Part shown: piece by piece, positions 1 to 5,360 of the stretch
Numbering within the stretch: the stretch's first letter is position 1
How the letters are laid out: each line of letters begins with the position of its first letter
Assembly (NCBI GenBank): GCA_937864935.1
Contig: CALMDN010000462.1
Coordinates: 1 to 5,360, forward strand
Reading direction: 5' to 3'
DNA length: 5,360 nt
Source of the DNA: an uncultured Bacteroidales bacterium
Lineage (GTDB): Bacteria; Bacteroidota; Bacteroidia; Bacteroidales; Lentimicrobiaceae
The notes under the pieces: model-generated
What the model was told of the DNA's origin: nothing
What the model saw: the letters and a program-made list of their open reading frames with translations, nothing else
Databases searched by the model: none
Position numbers and translations under genes: made by a program

Positions 1-1
1 T

Positions 2-286
2 TCGGCCGAAGATTTCAGCAACATCAGGGAATCCATAAAAAGAGAAAACTTCAACAGTACAAAACTGACCATCGCAAAGCAGATAATCAGGAGCAAGCAG
101 TGTTTTACCACCCGGCAGATTTCAGAACTGGTTAAACTCTTCAGTTTTGACGACACCCGGCTTGAACTGGCAAAATTTGCCTACGAATTCACGACTGACC
201 GGGAGAATTTCTATCAGATTGCGGATGTTTTTACCTTTAGCAGTAGCAAGGAAGATCTGATGAAATTTCTTGAAACCCGGAAATAA
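2..286 (+). CDS. DUF4476 domain protein, C-terminal fragment (5' end outside window)
   Basis: This open frame enters from the left edge and ends at TAA 284-286, leaving 94 visible residues with no start codon of their own, so the gene is partial. The segment matches the DUF4476 pattern as I know it. An Ile/Lys/Phe-rich helix (residues 4-18) is followed by a KLTIAKQII helix, then CFTTRQISELVKLFSFDD (34-51), RLELAKFAYEFTTD (53-66), and a closing segment with the VFTFSSSKEDL core (76-86). The domain is helical and commonly sits at the C-terminus of exported Bacteroidota proteins whose upstream part is variable. Its biochemical role is unknown. Any signal peptide or partner domain would lie upstream of the window. 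I infer the family from pattern memory, not from a profile search; the coding call itself is firm. Confidence 0.8.
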   Translation, partial: SAEDFSNIRESIKRENFNSTKLTIAKQIIRSKQCFTTRQISELVKLFSFDDTRLELAKFAYEFTTDRENFYQIADVFTFSSSKEDLMKFLETRK

Positions 287-309
287 ATTAAACCGTTGTT
301 CAGTATTTT

Positions 310-357
310 CTGACTGTTTACTATCAGCAGAGTGGTGTTACTATTAACTGCAGTCAG
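310..357. repeat. Short inverted repeat between the first two genes
   Basis: CTGACTG at 310-316 is exactly inverted by CAGTCAG at 351-357, with a 34-base spacer. It lies 24 bases after the DUF4476 gene stop. The stem is short, the loop long and no T-tract follows, so it is a poor terminator. The rest of the 287-407 gap shows no clear promoter box for the phosphoesterase gene. Confidence 0.2.
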
Positions 358-407
358 CCACAACAAATGAGGTAATTGTCTGTTATTAGTTCACCTTTCA
401 GGATAAA

Positions 408-1562
408 ATGAAAAATTACCAGTTTCTGATTTTCTTCTCTGTTGTCCTGCTGATCTATTCAGCCATCAACTATTATATTTATCATCGCGGAATGCAGGCC
501 CTTGCTTCTGAACCAACGTTCAGGATATGGTTTCGCTGGGGTTTTGTTTTTCTTGCAGCCTCTTATGTCGCCGGAAGGTTTCTGGAAAGGGTGCAACTTT
601 CTGTTTTCAGCGATTTTCTGGTATGGACAGGTTCCTTCTGGCTGGCAATCATGTTCTACCTTTTGCTGGCTGTAATACTTGTTGATATTATACGACTTCT
701 GAACGTATTCACCGGATTCCTGCCCGCCTCACTCAAAACTCAGCAGGCCGCTATTACAACTTTTTTTGGTATTGGCGGGCTCGTTCTAATAGTGGTTACA
801 GCTGGCTATATCAATGCCATAAGCCCGCGTATTAAAAAACTGGAGATCGACATAGCCAAAAAGGCCGGTAACCTGAAGGAACTCAATGTCGTAATGGCCT
901 CTGATATTCATATGGGTACCGTAATCGGGCCCAGAAGAATGGCAAAACTGGTTAAAATGATCAACAGTCAGCATCCCGACATCATTCTGTTTGCCGGGGA
1001 TATTGTGGATGAAGATCTTGCCCCGGTGGTCAGGCAGAACCTTGGCAGCGCTTTGCTGGGACTCAAGGCACCCATGGGTATATTCGGCATTACAGGGAAT
1101 CATGAATACATCGGTGGTGCAGAAGCGGCTGTCAAATACCTGCAGGACCATGGCCTCATCATTCTCCGGGATTCAGTGGTCAGGGTTGGAGATTCATTTT
1201 ACCTAGCAGGCCGGGAAGACAGGGACAAGCCCCGCTTTTCAGGACGAAAAAGAATGGAAGTAGATGAGTTGCTGAAAAATACCGACAAATCTCTTCCGAT
1301 CATTCTCCTCGATCATCAGCCATTCAATCTGGAAAAAGCCCAGGCTGCAGGAGCAGACTTACAGCTCTCAGGACATACACACCATGGTCAGATATGGCCT
1401 CTGAATTATATTACATCAGCAATCTATGAGGTGAGCATGGGGTACCTGAAAAAGGGCGACTCCCATTTCTATGTCTCTCCGGGATTCGGTGGCTGGGGTC
1501 CTCCGGTGCGGATTGGCAACCGGCCGGAAATCGTCAATATAACGCTTCGATTCAAAGAATAA
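408..1562 (+). CDS. Membrane-anchored calcineurin-like metallophosphoesterase
   Basis: This 384-residue protein has an N-terminal membrane region and a C-terminal catalytic domain. Hydrophobic segments lie near residues 5-24, 42-58, 70-95 and 115-135. The phosphoesterase fold follows from about 157 and carries the full dinuclear metal-site motif set: D-x-H at D166/H168 (SDIHMG), GD at 197-198 (AGDIVD), GNHE at 230-233, DH at 302-303, and GHTH at 322-325. The layout resembles the YkuE/YaeI/LpxG-like branch of the superfamily, whose characterised members act on phospholipid or lipid A precursor phosphoesters. The substrate here cannot be read from sequence, and a membrane lipid or cell-envelope phosphoester is only an inference. 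ATG 408 is chosen because an in-frame TAG at 387-389 closes the frame upstream and the hydrophobic N-terminus starts immediately. The ribosome site is weak (AGGA at 400-403). The gene is 121 bases from the preceding one and probably transcribed alone. No catalytic residue is missing. Confidence 0.92.
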   Translation: MKNYQFLIFFSVVLLIYSAINYYIYHRGMQALASEPTFRIWFRWGFVFLAASYVAGRFLERVQLSVFSDFLVWTGSFWLAIMFYLLLAVILVDIIRLLNVFTGFLPASLKTQQAAITTFFGIGGLVLIVVTAGYINAISPRIKKLEIDIAKKAGNLKELNVVMASDIHMGTVIGPRRMAKLVKMINSQHPDIILFAGDIVDEDLAPVVRQNLGSALLGLKAPMGIFGITGNHEYIGGAEAAVKYLQDHGLIILRDSVVRVGDSFYLAGREDRDKPRFSGRKRMEVDELLKNTDKSLPIILLDHQPFNLEKAQAAGADLQLSGHTHHGQIWPLNYITSAIYEVSMGYLKKGDSHFYVSPGFGGWGPPVRIGNRPEIVNITLRFKE

Positions 1563-1589
1563 AGGAAACTCCCCTGATACAGGCAGAAC

Positions 1590-1601
1590 CATCCATGGAT
1601 G
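1590..1601. repeat. 12-base perfect palindrome downstream of the phosphoesterase gene
   Basis: CATCCATGGATG is a perfect 12-base palindrome starting 28 bases after the phosphoesterase stop. It has no loop and no T-tract, so it does not look like an intrinsic terminator. It could be a protein-binding site or chance. Apart from the promoter candidate and the dyad at 1711-1726, I see nothing else in the 1563-1763 intergenic region. Confidence 0.2.
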
Positions 1602-1678
1602 AACCCACGCATTATTCCCTCTGTTTAACAAACTGTTCGCTTACACTAAAGCTCGTGTAATTTCCGGTTTCACAACCC

Positions 1679-1708
1679 TTGTGCGGTTTAAATAATTGCC
1701 TAAATTTA
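1679..1708 (+). promoter_or_regulatory. Candidate Bacteroidota-type promoter for the transporter/alkyltransferase pair
   Basis: TTG at 1679-1681 is followed, after exactly 19 bases, by TAAATTTA at 1701-1708. That matches seven of eight positions of the Bacteroidota -7 box TAnnTTTG, and the spacing is typical for the phylum's primary sigma factor. It would place the transcription start near 1713-1716, giving a leader of about 50 bases before ATG 1764. This is a pattern match only. The motif is short and can occur by chance in AT-rich intergenic DNA. Confidence 0.5.
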
Positions 1709-1710
1709 CT

Positions 1711-1726
1711 GGCAACGATTGTTACC
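1711..1726. promoter_or_regulatory. Imperfect dyad at the predicted transcription start, possible operator
   Basis: GGCAAC (1711-1716) and GTTACC (1721-1726) are inverted copies with one mismatch, separated by GATT. The dyad starts two bases after the proposed -7 box and so covers the predicted transcription start, where a bound repressor would block initiation. It loosely resembles LacI-family operator half-sites, but no regulator gene is nearby. It could equally be a small leader hairpin or chance. Confidence 0.25.
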
Positions 1727-1763
1727 GCCTATTTGTCTGAGAATTAACCTAAATCTGAGTGGT

Positions 1764-3365
1764 ATGTCATCCAAACGGAAGTTTCCCCACACTTATGTGA
1801 TCGTATTTTCCCTGATTGTTATCGCAGCAGCTTTAACCTGGGTTGTTCCCGGAGGGAGTTATCAGCGTGAAACAGTTCAGGTAAACGGAAGTGAAAGGGA
1901 AGTTATATCCTCCGATTCTTTTACGTATAAGGAAAATACACCGCAGACCTGGCAGGTTTTCTCAGCTTTGTTTGACGGCTTCGTAGACAAAGCAGACATC
2001 ATTGCATTTATTCTGCTCATCGGTGGTGCTTTCTGGATACTGAACGACAGTAAAGCGATTGATGTCGGCATCATGGAATTTCTTGAAAAAGCACGGAAAC
2101 TCGAGCGCTTCAGGCTTATCCGGAAAATCGGGGTTGACAACATTATTGTTACTCTTATCATGCTGTTATTCAGTATTTTCGGTGCAACATTCGGAATGAG
2201 CGAGGAGACCATAGCATTCGTGATAATTTTTGTCCCCCTGGCCATCAGCATGGGATACGACAGCATCATCGGCCTGAATATGTGTTATGTTGCCGCGGCA
2301 CTTGGTTTTGCGGGTGCCATTTTAAATCCTTTTACCATTGGTATAGCTCAGGGATTATCTCATCTGCCACTCTTTTCAGGTATTGAGTACCGTTTTTTCT
2401 GCTTCGTGATCATCAATATTGTTGGTATCGTATACGTGCTGAGGTACATGAAAAAGATCAGAAAAAATCCAACCCACTCCCCTGTTTATGAAGACGATGC
2501 TTACTGGAGGGCCAGGCATGAGGAATCCGGGGAAAAGGCAAAATATTACACCCCGGTTTCAGCATGGGTTGTCTGGATCATCATTTCTGCCATTTTCACC
2601 TTTTATGCTTTCGCACTTTCAACAACCACGCTCAGCATTGGAAATACCTCTGTGACGTGGCCGGTGATGCCTGTATTCGCTATCCTGTTTATGATAACAG
2701 GATTTTTGTCCCTCCGGAAATCAGTCCATTTTTTTATTCTTAATCTGCTGATGTTCACCATTCTGCTGCTTATTGTCGGTGTTATGGGATATGGGTGGTA
2801 TGTGATGGAGATTGCAACTTTGTTTTTTGCCCTTGGCATTTTCTCGGGAGTTTCGATGAATTATTCACCCAACACAATCACACGGCTTTTTCTCGAAGGG
2901 GTAAAAGACATTACTTCTGCCGCTCTGGTAGTGGGGCTGGCCGGTGGAATCATTATCATCCTCAACAACGGTCTGATCATCGATACCCTGCTGTACAGGC
3001 TGAGTGGTGCTATGTCAGAAATGGGCAGGATATCAACCATAGGAACAATGTACATGATTCAGACAGCCATCAATATTTTTATTCCTTCAGGGTCAGCCAA
3101 AGCTGCCCTTACCATGCCCCTGATGTCCCAGTTTTCCGACCTGATCGGCTTGTCCAGGCAGGCCACGGTGATGGCATTTCAGTTTGGGGATGGATTCACC
3201 AATATGATTACTCCCACATCCGGGGTTCTGATCGGAGCGCTTGGAGTTGCAAGAATCCCTTTTAACAAATGGCTCAAATGGGTAACCCCACTGATGATCA
3301 TATTGATCATTCTGGGATTTTTGCTGCTCATTCCAACTGTAACCATGCAACTCAATGGATTCTGA
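1764..3365 (+). CDS. YfcC/DcuC-family membrane transporter
   Basis: This 533-residue polytopic membrane protein belongs to the YfcC branch of the C4-dicarboxylate anaerobic carrier-like (DcuC) family in the ion transporter superfamily. The signature starts with a basic N-terminus leading into a first helix that ends WVVPGGSY (26-33). Then come GATFGMSEET (140-149), NPFTIGIAQ (189-197) and EGVKDITSAALVVGLAGGI (378-396). The conserved C-terminal hairpin region has PSGSAKAA (441-448), FQFGDGFTNMITPTSG (472-487) and FNKWLKW (500-506). I count about 13-14 hydrophobic segments. YfcC relatives are usually annotated as amino acid, peptide or dicarboxylate exchangers, but the substrate here is not decidable. 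ATG 1764 is preferred over an in-frame TTG at 1719. The TTG would add 15 residues unlike the family N-terminus and would sit almost at the predicted transcription start. The 3' end overlaps the next gene by 11 bases. A charged loop (about 229-262) and additional hydrophobic stretch (about 265-318) seem longer than in typical relatives. Confidence 0.9.
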   Translation: MSSKRKFPHTYVIVFSLIVIAAALTWVVPGGSYQRETVQVNGSEREVISSDSFTYKENTPQTWQVFSALFDGFVDKADIIAFILLIGGAFWILNDSKAIDVGIMEFLEKARKLERFRLIRKIGVDNIIVTLIMLLFSIFGATFGMSEETIAFVIIFVPLAISMGYDSIIGLNMCYVAAALGFAGAILNPFTIGIAQGLSHLPLFSGIEYRFFCFVIINIVGIVYVLRYMKKIRKNPTHSPVYEDDAYWRARHEESGEKAKYYTPVSAWVVWIIISAIFTFYAFALSTTTLSIGNTSVTWPVMPVFAILFMITGFLSLRKSVHFFILNLLMFTILLLIVGVMGYGWYVMEIATLFFALGIFSGVSMNYSPNTITRLFLEGVKDITSAALVVGLAGGIIIILNNGLIIDTLLYRLSGAMSEMGRISTIGTMYMIQTAINIFIPSGSAKAALTMPLMSQFSDLIGLSRQATVMAFQFGDGFTNMITPTSGVLIGALGVARIPFNKWLKWVTPLMIILIILGFLLLIPTVTMQLNGF

Positions 3366-3849
3366 TCAAAAGGGCAACAGCACTGCGGTTTTTAAAACAC
3401 CTTTGGGATGTATGGCGCTGACTGTCAGCAATGGCTTTATCAGTTCATTGAGGTTCTGCGATTCACAAGAACCTTTCGTGGTTCCTGAAACGCTGGCTGA
3501 AATGACCGATCAGTTGCAAAGGTATTTCAATGGTCAGCTCAAAGAGTTCAATCTGCCACTGAAACCTGCAGGAACCGCGTTTCAGCTTAAAGTCTGGAAC
3601 CTTCTTGCTGAAATTCCTTATGGTAAAACAACAACATACGGCGCAGTTGCAGAAAAACTTGGCCTGAAAAACGGCGCGAGGGCTGTTGGCCTCGCCAACA
3701 GTCTGAACCCGGTTCCCATCATCATTCCATGTCACCGTGTTATCGGGCAGAAGGGAGCACTTACCGGTTATGCCGGCGGAATCTGGCGCAAAGAATGGCT
3801 GCTAAGGATGGAATCCATGTTCTCACCGGAAGGTTTGTTTAAGCTTTAA
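3355..3849 (+). CDS. ogt: Methylated-DNA--protein-cysteine S-methyltransferase (O6-alkylguanine repair)
   Basis: This 164-residue suicide DNA repair enzyme transfers alkyl groups from O6-alkylguanine (and O4-alkylthymine) to its own cysteine. The acceptor is C126 in PCHRVIG (125-131). Aligning by motif with the human enzyme, the other key residues are present: Y95 (equivalent to Tyr114), the arginine finger R109 in ARAVG (Arg128), N118 (Asn137), H127 (His146) and E153 in KEWLLRMES (Glu172). Residues 1-65 form the short N-terminal domain, and the DNA-binding/active-site domain runs from about 72 to 155. The length is typical of stand-alone Ogt proteins, and there is no Ada-type zinc or AraC domain, so an adaptive-response activator role is not expected. 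ATG 3355 lies inside the transporter gene, 11 bases before that gene's stop ends. The stop TAA is at 3847-3849. The arrangement suggests coupled translation from a shared transcript. Confidence 0.95.
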   Translation: MDSDQKGNSTAVFKTPLGCMALTVSNGFISSLRFCDSQEPFVVPETLAEMTDQLQRYFNGQLKEFNLPLKPAGTAFQLKVWNLLAEIPYGKTTTYGAVAEKLGLKNGARAVGLANSLNPVPIIIPCHRVIGQKGALTGYAGGIWRKEWLLRMESMFSPEGLFKL

Positions 3850-3936
3850 GCACACTGTCCGCTTCCGTCCAATAGACCTTGCAATCCTTTTCAATTTCCT
3901 GAAAATTTTCTGACCTTCTTCATATTGTCCTCATTA

Positions 3937-3967
3937 TGTGGTTTATATCAAAAATGGCATAATATTG
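3937..3967 (+). promoter_or_regulatory. Weak candidate promoter for the small gene
   Basis: TAATATTG at 3960-3967 matches seven of eight positions of TAnnTTTG and lies 25 bases before ATG 3993. The upstream element at the expected 19-base spacing is TGTG (3937-3940), not a clean TTG, so the match is partial. A separate promoter is plausible because the gene is 143 bases from the alkyltransferase gene. Confidence 0.3.
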
Positions 3968-3992
3968 GCAAAGATTCCATAAACTTAAAGCT

Positions 3993-4256
3993 ATGAGAGA
4001 AGTTGTGATACTTATTCCTGATACTGAACCAGAACAGAATGTTGAAATTGAGGTTCGGATCAATGGTCGCTCAAAGACAATACAATACAGAGTTGAGCTG
4101 ATGAACTGGGAAGGCTCTGAACCATCAGCCCAGGAGAAGTTTAACATCCTTAAACGCAGGATTGATTCCTACGATAAAGATTGGGAACTGGTTGAAATAG
4201 GTCTGCCCGAACCTGACAAAATTCCTCTGGTGTTCAAAAAGCGGCTAACTGCCTGA
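3993..4256 (+). CDS. Small conserved-looking protein of unknown function (87 aa)
   Basis: I cannot assign this gene to a named family. It encodes a soluble, charged 87-residue protein with no signal peptide or membrane segment and no cysteines. The first half looks like beta strands: VVILIP (4-9), NVEIEVRING (16-25) and KTIQYRVELMNW (28-39). A helix follows (about 46-60, rich in Lys/Arg/Glu), then DKDWELVEIG (61-70) and a final strand near IPLVFKKRL (77-85). This gives a compact beta-beta-beta-alpha-beta-beta order consistent with a complete small domain. I have an impression of similar small Bacteroidota hypothetical proteins carrying a YRVE...W...YDK.W pattern, but cannot verify it. ATG 3993 is the natural start, with A-rich sequence just upstream (CTTAAAGCT) and no clear Shine-Dalgarno. 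It ends 14 bases from the convergent TPR gene. Alternating hydrophobic spacing and codon use like its neighbours support real coding. Confidence 0.75.
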   Translation: MREVVILIPDTEPEQNVEIEVRINGRSKTIQYRVELMNWEGSEPSAQEKFNILKRRIDSYDKDWELVEIGLPEPDKIPLVFKKRLTA

Positions 4257-4270
4257 GAAATGTGAATACA

Positions 4271-5360
4271 TCATTGTTTCAGACCCAGGCTGGTAAAATC
4301 GAGCATCATCTGAATGTCCCTCTCACTCAGCCCGTTGTTCACAAGGAAGGGCCTGTCGGAAGTGAAAGCCCGGAGAAATGCCTTTAAATCTCCGTTTCGT
4401 TTTCTGATACTGTTTTTATAATGGCCTGCTGCTTCCAGAAGCATGCCCCGGCAAAAGGCAACATGTCCGGCATTCATATAATCAAACTCATTCGGTTCCA
4501 TCTCAAGCAATTGCTCATAAAAGGCAGTTGCTTCTTCAATTTTGTTAAGTAGAAAAAGACACCAGGCAAGTGGTCTAATGGCATCGGCATTCCCCGGGTT
4601 GTTAAATTCAATCCGGTAAAAGCACTCCACAGCCTTCTCATACTCTCCCAGATTCAGGTAACAGGTTCCCGCAGAAGCTATGGTTTTGTTGTTATCAGGC
4701 TCCATTTGCAGCAGCTCCATATAGATCCCCAATGCTTCAGCCGGTTGCAGCAACTTAAGGTGACATTGAGCCATTTTTCCCAATAGCCATTTCCGGTTGG
4801 TATCAAACAAATCTGCTTTTCTATACATTGCAAGAGCACCCTCATAATCTCCGGTCTTCTGGAGGCTGTAGCCTGCTTTCTCGTACAATTCTGCAGTCCC
4901 GGAATTTCCAGAAAGCAACTTCGAAATGATGATATAGGCCTCTGCGAAGTGGTTGTTGTCGAAACAGAAAGTAGCTACTTTACGGTAAAATTCAGGAGAA
5001 TTGACAAGCCCGGCAAAAACACTGGTATTGTAAAGATCAAGCGGCTGTTGAAAAACATCCCCGATTTCACTTTTTATCGGATTCAGCCTGAAGAATCGGT
5101 AAAGATCCTGTATATACTGAATAACGATTCTTTTCTTTCGTAGAGCCGGATCGGTCAGCTCCTCATTCATTATTTCCTCAAATTGCTCAATTTCAGCGCC
5201 AAGCATCTGGGACATCATTTCCTTTTGCTGTGGGGGTAGGAATGACAGGTTGAGTATAAAGGAGAACTTATCGGAATTGCACATATAGGGCGAATTCTCC
5301 ACGCCTTTCAGTACAATCTCACGAAATGCTGCATCTTCATTTTTAAGCGCGGTAACCACT
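4271..5360 (-). CDS. Tetratricopeptide-repeat protein, C-terminal part (5' end outside window)
   Basis: The minus-strand frame runs from the right edge to TGA at 4273-4271, with about 362 visible residues. The apparent first codon is a GTG at the very edge (5359-5357) inside an open frame with no N-terminal signature, so the gene most likely continues beyond the window. Residues 1-120 are helical and non-repeat (FILNLSFLPPQQ near 33-44, and an Asp/Glu-rich stretch 56-72). Residues 122-324 form about six consecutive TPR units starting near 122, 155, 189, 224, 258 and 292. They show the usual W/L-G-Y/A-P spacing, for example GDYEGALAMYRKA (170-182) and LGEYEKAVECFYRI (237-250). A short C-terminal helical cap ends in DIQMMLDFTSLGLKQ. 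TPR arrays bind protein partners, but no catalytic domain or partner is visible, so the role is unknown. It lacks membrane segments in the visible part. Confidence 0.85.
   Translation of the reverse strand, partial: VVTALKNEDAAFREIVLKGVENSPYMCNSDKFSFILNLSFLPPQQKEMMSQMLGAEIEQFEEIMNEELTDPALRKKRIVIQYIQDLYRFFRLNPIKSEIGDVFQQPLDLYNTSVFAGLVNSPEFYRKVATFCFDNNHFAEAYIIISKLLSGNSGTAELYEKAGYSLQKTGDYEGALAMYRKADLFDTNRKWLLGKMAQCHLKLLQPAEALGIYMELLQMEPDNNKTIASAGTCYLNLGEYEKAVECFYRIEFNNPGNADAIRPLAWCLFLLNKIEEATAFYEQLLEMEPNEFDYMNAGHVAFCRGMLLEAAGHYKNSIRKRNGDLKAFLRAFTSDRPFLVNNGLSERDIQMMLDFTSLGLKQ

Noticed and set aside
786..1151. 121-codon minus-strand open frame inside the phosphoesterase gene
   Set aside because: It is fully contained in a strongly supported gene with all catalytic motifs, and its translation shows no coherent domain.
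1719..1763. Extending the transporter to an in-frame TTG start, adding 15 residues
   Set aside because: The added residues do not resemble the family N-terminus, the TTG would lie almost at the predicted transcription start, and the ATG at 1764 gives the expected short basic N-terminus before helix 1.
1877..2269. 130-codon minus-strand open frame opposite the transporter
   Set aside because: It is the antisense of a hydrophobic coding region, which commonly leaves long open antisense frames rich in Met/Ser/Ile. No independent support.
2795..3265. 156-codon plus-strand open frame in another frame of the transporter gene
   Set aside because: The translation is a His/Ser/Arg-rich out-of-frame reading of the conserved transporter motifs, without domain character.
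3901..3910. Palindrome GAAAATTTTC downstream of the alkyltransferase gene, considered as a terminator
   Set aside because: It is AT-only apart from the ends, has no loop or following T-tract, and is the kind of palindrome expected by chance in AT-rich spacer.
5357..5359. GTG at the right edge as the true start of the TPR protein
   Set aside because: It is merely the last possible start codon before the window ends. The frame remains open to the edge and the sequence there does not look like a protein N-terminus.
1..5360. Mobile element, CRISPR array, tRNA, toxin-antitoxin pair or defence system
   Set aside because: No transposase or integrase motifs, no regularly spaced direct repeats, no terminal inverted repeats and no tRNA-like fold were seen. 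The genes are conserved, intact types with even codon use.

Overview
This window looks like ordinary chromosomal sequence from a member of the Bacteroidota, probably an environmental or gut Bacteroidales-like lineage. Three things suggest this. The first gene ends in a DUF4476-type domain, which is largely confined to that phylum. The clearest promoter candidate fits the Bacteroidota pattern (TTG, 19 bases, TAnnTTTG-like) and not the sigma-70 -35/-10 pattern. The start codons have weak or no Shine-Dalgarno sequences. Base composition is moderate and looks even across the genes, and I see no insertion sequence, integrase, CRISPR array, tRNA or rRNA.

Layout from left to right. (1) Bases 2-286 hold the 3' end of a DUF4476-domain gene. 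(2) Bases 408-1562 encode a membrane-anchored calcineurin-like metallophosphoesterase with an intact metal-binding motif set. (3) After a 201-base intergenic region with a promoter candidate and an imperfect dyad, bases 1764-3365 encode a YfcC/DcuC-type membrane transporter. (4) Bases 3355-3849 encode a complete O6-alkylguanine-DNA alkyltransferase (Ogt type) that overlaps the transporter by 11 bases. (5) Bases 3993-4256 encode a small 87-residue protein of unknown function. (6) On the opposite strand, bases 4271-5360 hold the C-terminal part of a tetratricopeptide-repeat protein that converges on the small gene with a 14-base gap. Its N-terminus lies beyond the right edge.

The genes do not form an obvious pathway. 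The only firm operon-like link is the transporter/alkyltransferase overlap, which suggests shared transcription and coupled translation. Everything else appears to be separately transcribed housekeeping or conserved hypothetical genes. I did not find convincing evidence of a new defence, mobile or biosynthetic system. The most useful second looks are the transporter-repair gene coupling, the apparent extra membrane helices in the transporter, the dyad at its predicted transcription start, and the unassigned 87-residue protein.
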